Assembly (NCBI GenBank): GCA_015490435.1
Contig: WFXV01000030.1
Span: 1 to 5,731, forward strand
DNA from: Thermaceae bacterium
GTDB taxonomy: Bacteria > Deinococcota > Deinococci > Deinococcales > Marinithermaceae
Reading direction: 5' to 3'
DNA: 5,731 nucleotides
The position numbers were made by a program, and so were the translations under genes. The notes under the pieces were generated by a model. It was not told the origin of the DNA. It worked only from the letters and a program-made list of their open reading frames with translations, and ran no database searches. Every line of letters starts with the position of its first letter. Within the stretch, counting starts at the first letter, position 1. Positions 1 to 5,466 of this stretch are shown piece by piece.

Positions 1-241
1 GCCAAAGCCCGGGTCCCACCCCGAGGAGCATCGCCGCCGCCCGCCAGTCCTCCCGCCGCTCGGCCCGCCGGGCGGAAAAAAGCGCGAAGAGGCTCACCCC
101 GACCGCGATCGCCCCGATCACCACCACCACCGGGCCCGCGGGGAGCCCGGTCCGCCCCCAGGGAAGAAGCAAGAAGGGCGGCAGGAAGACGAGGAGCAAA
201 AGAAGCTGGAGCAGAAAGAGCCGCGCCGCCTCGCCCCGCAT
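1..241 (-). CDS. Unidentified integral membrane protein, N-terminal part (runs off the window)
   Basis: An open frame of 80 codons starts at the ATG at 241-239 and is still open at base 1, so only the N-terminus is present. It begins MRGEAARLFLLQLL. Two hydrophobic spans are visible, at about residues 7-25 (rich in Leu and Phe) and 36-56 (four consecutive Val, then IGAIAVG). They are separated by a short loop with WGR, and a basic/acidic stretch (ARRAERREDWR) follows. A third hydrophobic stretch begins near residue 70. The start codon lies 2 nt after the TAG of the GlnQ-type gene (TAG-TG-ATG). No good Shine-Dalgarno is visible, so translation is probably coupled to the upstream gene. I do not recognise the family. 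Its place as last gene of the transporter operon suggests co-expression but does not show a shared function. Codon use matches its neighbours. Confidence 0.6.
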   Translation of the reverse strand, partial: MRGEAARLFLLQLLLLLVFLPPFLLLPWGRTGLPAGPVVVVIGAIAVGVSLFALFSARRAERREDWRAAAMLLGVGPGLW

Positions 242-243
242 CA

Positions 244-981
244 CTAGTGGTGAAGGATCCGGTGGAGGAAGTTCCGGGTGCGCTCTTCCCTCGGCGAGGA
301 GAAGATCTCCTCGGGCGTCCCCTCCTCCACGATCCGCCCCTCGTCCATGAAGATCACCCGGTCGGCGACGTCGCGGGCGAAGCCCATCTCGTGGGTGACC
401 ACCAGCATCGTCATCCCCGAGCGGGCGAGCTCCCGCATCACGTCCAGCACCTCGCCGACCATCTCCGGGTCAAGGGCGCTCGTGGGCTCGTCGAAGAGCA
501 TGATCTTGGGCTCCATGGCGAGCGCCCGCACGATCGCGGCCCGCTGCTGCTGGCCGCCGGAGAGCTGAGCGGGGTATTTGTGGGCCTGGTCGGCGATGCC
601 CACCCGCTCGAGGAGCTCCATCGCCTTTTTCTCGGCCTCCTCCTTGCTGAGGCCCCGCACCTTCATGGGGGCGAGGGTGACGTTTTCCAGGATGGTCATG
701 TGGGGAAAGAGGTTGAACTGCTGGAAGACCATCCCCACCTCGCGGCGGATCGCCTCGATGCTTTTCGGGTCCTCGCCGAGCTCCACCCCGTCCACCACGA
801 TGCGGCCAGATTGGATGGGCTCGAGGCGGTTGATGGTGCGGATCAGGGTACTCTTCCCCGACCCCGAGGGCCCGATGATCACCAGCACCTCGCCGGGGGC
901 CACTTCGAGCTCAATGTCCTTCAAAACGTGAAGGGGCCCAAACCACTTGTTGACGCGCTCCATGCGGATCGCTGGGTCCAT
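244..981 (-). CDS. glnQ: Polar amino-acid ABC transporter, ATP-binding subunit (GlnQ/HisP type)
   Basis: This 245-residue cytoplasmic ATPase would power uptake of an amino acid by binding as a dimer to the permease encoded at 3815-4639. The motifs appear in order: aromatic A-loop (WFG, 13-15), Walker A GPSGSGKST (37-45), Q-loop FQQF (86-89), signature LSGGQQQR (140-147), Walker B IMLFDEP with catalytic Glu165 (160-166), D-loop SALD (168-171) and H-loop His197 in VVTHEMGFA. Length and the VFQQFNLFPHMT motif are typical of the polar amino-acid (PAAT) subfamily. The ATG at 981 follows AGGGGGG one base away, which is close for a ribosome site. An alternative ATG at 963-961 (MERVNKWFG) would remove six residues. 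The gene begins 11 nt after the stop of the proton-ATPase gene, which separates it from its binding-protein and permease partners. Family and role are clear. The substrate (Gln, Glu, His, Arg and so on) cannot be read from the sequence, so glnQ is a family label. Confidence 0.95.
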   Translation of the reverse strand: MDPAIRMERVNKWFGPLHVLKDIELEVAPGEVLVIIGPSGSGKSTLIRTINRLEPIQSGRIVVDGVELGEDPKSIEAIRREVGMVFQQFNLFPHMTILENVTLAPMKVRGLSKEEAEKKAMELLERVGIADQAHKYPAQLSGGQQQRAAIVRALAMEPKIMLFDEPTSALDPEMVGEVLDVMRELARSGMTMLVVTHEMGFARDVADRVIFMDEGRIVEEGTPEEIFSSPREERTRNFLHRILHH

Positions 982-992
982 GCCCCCCTAGT

Positions 993-1268
993 CTAGCCCC
1001 CGACGAGCCTGCGCAAAAGCGTGAAGTGGCCGGGGGCGAAGAGGAAGCGCTTGGCCCAGTACATCCGGAGCACCCACATCTTCACCGCGTCGTTGAAGAG
1101 GAACCAGGCGGTGGCGTAGCCCCAGATGAAGATGCCCCAGCCCCAGCCCACCGGCGTGACCAGCCCGAAGCCGTAGACCGCCACCAGGGTCCCGAGCAGG
1201 CTGGTCCCGAGGTTCGAGAGCACCAAGGCCGCCGAGGGCCAGGGGCGCTTCCAGAACCAGTCCTTCAC
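993..1268 (-). pseudogene. H+-ATPase fragment 4: C-terminal M9-M10 and tail
   Basis: In the shifted frame, residues HYTIFNTRVKDWFWKRPWPS resume the family sequence directly upstream of and through the GTG at 1268. Two hydrophobic spans follow (LGTLVAVYGFGLV and WGIFIWGYATAWFLF), then FNDAVKMWVLRMYW, a pattern typical of the H+-ATPase C-terminus. The short basic tail ends HFTLLRRLVGG before TAG at 995-993. No separate ribosome site is convincing, so it is the severed end of the pump and not an independent gene. Confidence 0.85.
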
Positions 1269-1591
1269 CCGGGTGTTGAAGATCGTGTAGTGCCCGCCAC
1301 CACCAGCTTGGTGAAGATGATCGAGCGGATCAGGTCGTGGGGCAGCTTCCAGTACTCGGCGAGGAGGAAGAAGAGGGTAAATGAGGAGGCCACCCCGGCA
1401 AAGCCCAAGACCGTGGACATCACGAGGAGCTCGTACATGTCCCAGCGCACCGGTTTGGGGCTGATCTTGGCCCGGTCGTAGGCGATCGCGAGGATGGGGA
1501 TATCGTTCAAAAGCGCAAGCAGGATGATCATCAGCGCGGTCACCGGGTAGAAGCCGAGCAGGAGGATCGAGAGCGCCATGAAGTAGAGCAC
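1265..1591 (-). pseudogene. H+-ATPase fragment 3: M5-M8 region up to a frameshift
   Basis: The frame continues directly from the TAA at 1613 with RIAETIR and then VLYFMALSI (the codon at 1591 is GTG). It includes the M6 motif ALLNDIPIL, with the Asn-Asp pair expected for proton binding, and the cytosolic loop YDRAKISPKPVRWDM. The natural sequence ends at FTKLVVAG. The last eight residues (TTRSSTPG) are out of frame because one base is missing near 1292, and the frame closes at 1267-1265. Confidence 0.85.
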
Positions 1592-1612
1592 CCGGATGGT
1601 CTCGGCGATGCG

Positions 1613-3445
1613 TTAGACGGTGTAGGCCTCCATCCGGCCGAAGATCTGGCGGGCGATCTCGAGCGCCCGCACGATCACCCGAAGCCCGGGGGCGAGCAGC
1701 ACCAGCGCCGCCGCCGCCCGCGCCGCGTCAGTGGCACCGGAGACCGCGATGCCGGCGTCGGCCTTGCGGAGCGCGGGGGCGTCGTTCACGCCGTCCCCGG
1801 TCATGCCCACGATGTGACCGGCCCGCTGGAGCTTGTCGACGATGAAGTACTTGTCCTCGGGGAAGACCTCGGCGAAGCCGTTCGCCTCCTCGATGAGGCG
1901 GATGATCTCGGACTCGTGGCGCTTGACGAAGCCCTGGGGGAGTTTCCGGTCCTCGAGCTCTTTCTTCACGAGCTCGGCGATCTTCGCCGCCTTCTCGGCC
2001 GCGGCCTTCTCGTCGAGCCCCTCGACGCGGTAGAGCGCCTCGGCGATCACCTCGGCGAGCACCGCGTACTCCTCGTAGGTCTCCCCTTTCAGCTCCCGGG
2101 CCGAGAGGATGCGGTCGCCGATCCCCAAAAGCCGCGCGATGTAGCGGGCAATGGCGACGTTGTCGCCGGTGACCATCTTGACCTCGACGCCGTAGCGCTT
2201 GGCCTCGGCCACCGCGTCCTTGGAGTCGGGCCGGGGCGGGTCGAAGAGGGGGATGAGCCCAACGAAGCGGAAGGCCTCTTCCCCCTCCTCCCGGAAGGCG
2301 ACGCCCAGGGTGCGGAATCCGTCCTCGGCAAAGGCCTCGATCTTCGCGACCACCGCTTCGCGGTCGAAGCCGGCGGGGTGGGAGAGCTCGAGGATCACCT
2401 GGGGCGCCCCCTTGGTGACCACGAGCCGCTTCCCTTCCCCCTCCACCACCGCCTCGGTGCGCTTTCGCACCGGGTCGAAGGGAACGAACTTGAGCTGGCG
2501 CCAAGCCTTCAGCCGCTCATAAAGACCGCGCTTTTTCAGCCACTCGAAGATCGGCTCCTCGATGGGGTCGCGGTTTTCCTCCTTGGAGGCGAGCGCGGCG
2601 AAGAACATCAGGTCCTCGGGCCGGAAGCCGCCCACCACGTAGGGGTCGGCCACGGTCATGCGGTTTTGGGTGAGGGTCCCGGTCTTGTCCGAGGCCAAAA
2701 CGTCCACCCCGGCGAGCTCCTCGATGGCGGCGAGCCGGCTCACGATCACCTGCTTCTTCGCCAGGCACAAAGCCCCCACCGCCATGGTCACGGTGAGCAC
2801 CGCCGGCAGGGCCACCGGGATCGCGGCCACGGTGAGGACCAGCGAGAACCGAAGGAGCTCACTCCATGGGGTGCCCCGGCCGAGCTCGACGACGATCATC
2901 ACGCCGACGACCACCAGGGTCATCCCGATCAGGAAGTTCCCGACCTGGATGACGAGCTGCTGGAAATGGCTCCGCTCCTCGCGCTCGGCCCGGGCCACCA
3001 GCCGCACGGTCTGGCCGAAGTAGGTCTCGAGCCCGGTAGCCACCGCCACCGCCAGCATCTCGCCCTGCTTGACCACCGAGTTGGCGTAGACCACGTCGCC
3101 GGGCTTCTTGGTCACCGGCAGGCTCTCGCCGGTCAGCGCCGATTGATCAACGAGCAGAAAGTCCCCTCCCCCGATCAGCTTGGCGTCGGCGGGCACGATG
3201 TCGCCGATCTTGAGCTTCAAGATGTCGCCGGGGACGATCTCGCGGGCGTCCACCTCGATCCAGCGCCCCTCCCGGAGCACGAGGGCCTTCTTGGCGAGCT
3301 TCTCCTTTAAGACCTTGAGGGCGGAGAGCGCCCGGCCCTCCTGCCAAAGGTCCACCCCGGCGTTCACGAAGAGCATGACCAGGATGATGACGAAGTCCTC
3401 CCACTTCCCCACCAGGGCGGAGAGCAGGGCGGCGGCCTCGATCAT
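1613..3445 (-). pseudogene. H+-ATPase fragment 2: M1-M4 with A, P and N domains
   Basis: This is the longest open piece, 610 residues from the first internal ATG (MIEAAALLSALV) to a TAA at 1615-1613. It holds M1-M2, the actuator domain, M3-M4, and complete phosphorylation and nucleotide-binding domains, ending in YTV at the cytosolic edge of M5. A gene finder would probably call it as a stand-alone ATPase. On its own it lacks M5-M10, including the proton-binding Asp and the M5 Arg, so it could not pump. The ATG at 3445 lies 15 nt after the upstream TGA. Reinitiation there is possible, but no clear ribosome site is seen. Confidence 0.88.
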
Positions 3446-3463
3446 CCAGGGGATCGGGCCTCA

Positions 3464-3640
3464 GAAGCAGCGGAAGATGCGGTGCCAAAGGGGCTCTTCC
3501 TTCTCGGGGATCTCGTTCTTGCCGTATTTTTCGAGCCGGGCGCGGACCTCCGCGTCGCTGAGCCCGCGCTTTGGATCCACCCCGAGCTGCTTTAGGGCCT
3601 CCTCCACGGAAAGGCGGGCGAACGCGTCAATCCTGGCCAT
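3464..3640 (-). pseudogene. H+-ATPase fragment 1: N-terminal cytosolic segment
   Basis: These 59 codons run from the ATG at 3640 to the TGA at 3463-3461. The fragment starts MARIDAFARLSVEEALKQL and continues with the cation-ATPase N-terminal pattern GLSDAEVRARLEKYGKNEIP, ending at RIFRCF. This is the cytosolic lead-in that normally reaches M1. The next in-frame residues after the stop are GPIPWM, which continue the family pattern with no gap. The stop is therefore a point change (TGG to TGA) and not a true gene end. Confidence 0.85.
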
Positions 3641-3764
3641 CTTCCGCCCCCTCCCGGCGCTCGCGCCAGTCGTCGAGGGCCGCGTAGACGCCGGCCGAGA
3701 TCGCCAGCGCCAGGGCCACGAACCCGAGCGCGTAAAAGGCCCGAAAGAGCAGATCCGTAGGCAT
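3627..3764 (-). CDS. Small single-span membrane protein (45 residues) overlapping the H+-ATPase gene
   Basis: ATG at 3764-3762 to TGA at 3629-3627, 45 codons. The protein starts MPTDLLFRAFYALGFVALAL. It has one hydrophobic span at about residues 9-30 (ending ISAGVYAAL), then a charged tail with DDWRERREGAED. Support for a real gene: a strong ribosome site AAGGGGGGAG (3767-3776) two bases before the ATG, a coherent membrane-span-plus-charged-tail design, and a 14-nt overlap with the ATPase start typical of translational coupling. The ATPase ribosome site lies inside this gene. I recognise no named family. By analogy with known small partners of P-type ATPases (KdpF of the K+ pump, PMP1/PMP2 of yeast H+-ATPase) it may be a pump accessory peptide. 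That is an inference from position and size only. A chance ORF remains possible at this length and GC content. Confidence 0.62.
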   Translation of the reverse strand: MPTDLLFRAFYALGFVALALAISAGVYAALDDWRERREGAEDGQD

Positions 3765-3801
3765 GGCTCCCCCCTTGAACCCAGTCTAGGAGGGAGCCAT
3801 G
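3762..3801 (-). promoter_or_regulatory. RNA hairpin that would hide the micropeptide ribosome site and start codon
   Basis: In the minus-strand transcript, CAUGGCUCCCUCC (3801-3789) can pair with GGGGGGAGCCAUG (3774-3762) across a 14-nt loop. The 13-bp stem has one G-U wobble and no mismatch. On the plus strand the wobble becomes a C-A mismatch, so the fold favours minus-strand RNA. The 3' arm contains nearly all of the Shine-Dalgarno and the complete AUG of the 45-residue gene. No U-tract follows, so it is not a normal terminator. It looks like a translational control element for the micropeptide and, through coupling, the H+-ATPase. It could also act as a processing or stability element between permease and pump messages. 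Confidence 0.6.
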
Positions 3802-3814
3802 GGGAAACTTGCCC

Positions 3815-4639
3815 CTAGCGGGCGCCCTGGGACTGGAAGCGGCGCTCGAGCCAGTTGGTGAAGAAGGTCAGGACCGTGGTCAAGAGCAGGTAAACGCCCG
3901 CCACCGCGAGATACACGGGAACCGGCCGGAAAGTGGCGGAAATGATCCGCTGGCCGGCCATCACGAGCTCGAAAAGCCCGATGGTGTAGGCGAGCGAAGA
4001 GTCCTTCAAAAGGGCCACCACGTTGTTCACGAGGGGCGGGATCACGATGCGAAGCGCTTGGGGTACCACCACATAGCGCATCACCTGGGCCTGGGAAAGG
4101 CCCAAAGACTGTGCGGCCTCCCATTGGCCCTTGGGAATGGCCAGGATCCCCGCCCGGATCACCTCGGCGTTGTAGGCGCCCACGTTGAAGGAAAGCGCGA
4201 TGAAGGCGGCCCAATACTCCGTCAAGACGTCCTGGATGGGGCTCGCCCCCATGTGCTCGAGGGGCTTCCAAAGGGGATCCAGAAGCTGAGGGAGCGCGTT
4301 GTAGGCGAAGAGGATCTGGACGAGGAGCGGCGTGCCCCGCACCAGCCAGACGTAGAAGGTGGCGGGATGGCGGAAGATCGGGTTTCGGGAAAGCTTCGAG
4401 ATGCCCGCCACCAACCCCAGGACGAGGCCCGCCAGCGAGCTGATCACGGTGAGCTTAAGCGTGACCTCGGCCCCCCGCCGGATCGAGTCGGCGTAGAAGG
4501 CCACCTTGCTGGGGGTGAACTGAACCGCGGTTAGATAAATGCGAACGCCTTCGGCCAAAAGGTAGAAAAAGGCGAACCACAAAGCCACCAGCGCCGCCGC
4601 CCCGAGTACGGCGACGAAGGCGAGGCGAAGGTAACGCAA
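3815..4639 (-). CDS. Polar amino-acid ABC transporter permease (HisM/GlnP type)
   Basis: A 274-residue inner-membrane channel subunit, probably a homodimer because only one permease gene is present. Hydrophobic spans lie at about 7-29, 57-82, 93-118, 142-163, 198-228 and 240-262. The cytoplasmic EAA loop that docks the ATPase is clear: EAAQSLGLSQAQVMRYVVVP, residues 174-193. The PAAT-family signature features VRGTPLLVQI (100-109), YNAEVIRAGILAIPKGQ (156-172) and LLKDSSLAYTIG are also present. The start is TTG at 4639-4637, supported by GGGAGGA at 4650-4644 with suitable spacing; no upstream ATG or GTG in this frame fits. The gene follows the binding-protein gene after an intrinsic terminator and should work with it and with the GlnQ-type protein at 244-981. 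Between this gene and its ATPase partner lies the micropeptide/H+-ATPase cassette. Substrate is not determinable. Confidence 0.93.
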   Translation of the reverse strand: MRYLRLAFVAVLGAAALVALWFAFFYLLAEGVRIYLTAVQFTPSKVAFYADSIRRGAEVTLKLTVISSLAGLVLGLVAGISKLSRNPIFRHPATFYVWLVRGTPLLVQILFAYNALPQLLDPLWKPLEHMGASPIQDVLTEYWAAFIALSFNVGAYNAEVIRAGILAIPKGQWEAAQSLGLSQAQVMRYVVVPQALRIVIPPLVNNVVALLKDSSLAYTIGLFELVMAGQRIISATFRPVPVYLAVAGVYLLLTTVLTFFTNWLERRFQSQGAR

Positions 4640-4643
4640 GGCG

Positions 4644-4650
4644 TCCTCCC
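4644..4650 (-). promoter_or_regulatory. Ribosome binding site that fixes the permease TTG start
   Basis: GGGAGGA on the minus strand lies four bases before the TTG at 4639. It begins right after the T-tract of the intrinsic terminator, so a polymerase that escapes termination at once exposes this site. Its strength is the main reason for choosing the TTG. Confidence 0.75.
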
Positions 4651-4682
4651 AAAAGAAAACCGGGGGCCTACGCGGCCCCCGG
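4651..4682 (-). terminator. Rho-independent terminator between binding-protein and permease genes
   Basis: In the minus-strand transcript, CCGGGGGCC (4682-4674) pairs perfectly with GGCCCCCGG (4668-4660) across a 5-nt loop and is followed by UUUUCUUUU (4659-4651). The stop of the binding-protein gene lies 8 nt upstream. This is a classic intrinsic terminator. Inside the operon it probably works as a partial terminator, giving more binding protein than permease and ATPase. The alternative is that the permease has its own promoter, for which there is no room between terminator and start. Confidence 0.9.
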
Positions 4683-4690
4683 CATCCCGC

Positions 4691-5461
4691 TTACTTACAG
4701 CGGATGTCCTTGCCGAACCACTTCATCGAGATCTGCTCGTAGGTGCCGTCCTCGAGGATCGCGTCCAGGGCATTGTTGAGCGCGGTCAAGAGCCCCTGGT
4801 TGCCCTTCGCCACCGCGATGCCGATCTCCTCCTTGTTCAGGAGGTCGGAGATCTGCAGCTTGACCCCGCGCTTCTTGATGACCTCGAGGGCGGTGAACTG
4901 GTCAGTGACCCAGGCGTCCACCCGGCCCGAAAGCAAGGCCTCGAGCGCCGCCGGGTTGGTGGGGAAGGTCTTCACCTCGGCCACCCCCGGCACGTTCTCC
5001 ACCACCCAGTCGTAGTAGGTGGTGCCCACCTGGACCGCGACCTTCTTGCCCTTGAGCTCTTCCGGCGTCTTGGGGCCGCCCGGCTTGGCCACGATCACGT
5101 TGCCGGTGCAGTAGTAGGGCTTGGTGAAGTCCACCGCCTTCGCCCGCTCGGGCGTGATGGTGTGGGAGGCGATCACGAAGTCGAAGCGGCCCTGGTTCAG
5201 GGCGATGAGGAGGGTGTCGAAGGGCTGGGCCTTCCACTCGGGCTCGAGCCCCATCTTCTTGGCCAGCGCGTTGCCGATGTCGATGTCGAAGCCCACCAGG
5301 TTGTTCTTCTCGTCGAAGTAGTTAAAGGGCGGGAACTCCCCCTCGGTCCCGATGATGACCTTGCCCGACTTCTGAATCTCGGCGAAGGTCCGGAACTTCG
5401 CCGCGGTGGCCAGCGAACCAACCAGCAAACCTAGCGCCAGAATCGCCAAAACTTTCCTCAT
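4691..5461 (-). CDS. Periplasmic amino-acid-binding protein of the ABC transporter (SBP_bac_3 family)
   Basis: A 256-residue receptor that captures an amino acid outside the inner membrane and delivers it to the permease. A Sec signal peptide is plain: MRK, a hydrophobic core VLAILALGLLVGSLA, and likely cleavage near ATA-AK (about 21). There is no lipobox Cys, so it should be a soluble periplasmic protein and not a lipoprotein. Family features: GTEGEFPPFNYFDEKNNLVGFDID (38-61), FDTLLIALNQGRFD (81-94), the ligand carboxylate-binding Arg106 in TITPERAKAVDFTKPYY, the second-lobe region KGKKVAVQVGTTYYDW (137-152), and Asp187 in AWVTDQFTA, placed for the ligand amino group. Only two Cys are present, 118 and 255. 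The ATG at 5461 has GGAGGTG (5473-5467) at good spacing. It is first in the operon behind a TATAAT box, with an intrinsic terminator just downstream. Specificity among polar amino acids cannot be assigned. Confidence 0.94.
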   Translation of the reverse strand: MRKVLAILALGLLVGSLATAAKFRTFAEIQKSGKVIIGTEGEFPPFNYFDEKNNLVGFDIDIGNALAKKMGLEPEWKAQPFDTLLIALNQGRFDFVIASHTITPERAKAVDFTKPYYCTGNVIVAKPGGPKTPEELKGKKVAVQVGTTYYDWVVENVPGVAEVKTFPTNPAALEALLSGRVDAWVTDQFTALEVIKKRGVKLQISDLLNKEEIGIAVAKGNQGLLTALNNALDAILEDGTYEQISMKWFGKDIRCK

Positions 5462-5466
5462 ACCAG

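Larger units (their letters stand above)
993..3640 (-). pseudogene. Plasma-membrane H+-transporting P-type ATPase (P3A), interrupted by two stops and a frameshift
   Basis: If the lesions are repaired this encodes one 882-residue P3A ATPase, which exports protons using ATP. Numbering below is for the repaired protein. It has an N-terminal cytosolic segment (1-59), M1-M2, the A-domain TGES (170-173), M4 PVALP (275-279), DKTGT with phosphorylated Asp318, N-domain FDPVRKRT (388-395) and KGAP (410-413), TGD (491-493), GDGVNDAP (615-622) and M5-M10. The P3A pump residues are present: Asn93 in M2, Arg683 in M5, and Asn712-Asp713 in M6, matching plant AHA2 Asn106, Arg655 and Asp684. The start ATG at 3640-3638 has GGAGGGGG upstream (3647-3654) and overlaps the micropeptide gene by 14 nt. 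Lesions: TGA at codon 60 in F*GPIPW, where the family has Trp; TAA at codon 676 in YTV*RIAETIR, where Tyr is expected; one base lost at codon 784. Everything between them aligns without loss, so decay is very recent or these are consensus errors. The family call is firm; functional status is open. Confidence 0.88.

Noticed and set aside
119..131. Short CCA trinucleotide run as a repeat element
   Set aside because: Only four units, and it encodes four Val codons in a membrane span of the partial gene; ordinary codon use explains it.
247..996. Plus-strand open frame opposite the GlnQ-type gene
   Set aside because: Shadow of a gene whose Walker A, signature, Walker B and H-loop motifs are all on the minus strand.
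1814..3310. Long plus-strand open frame (498 codons) opposite the H+-ATPase
   Set aside because: Antisense shadow of a high-GC gene. Its composition (His, Leu, Gly, Asp rich) fits no fold, and the minus strand carries unmistakable P-type ATPase motifs.
3461..3463. Selenocysteine or Trp recoding at the internal TGA
   Set aside because: The position is Trp in the family, not Cys or Sec. The same gene also has a TAA and a frameshift, and TGA serves as a normal stop at 3627-3629.
3801..3815. Small hairpin GGGG-CAAGTTT-CCCC just after the permease stop as a terminator
   Set aside because: Only four base pairs and no T-tract; too weak to call.
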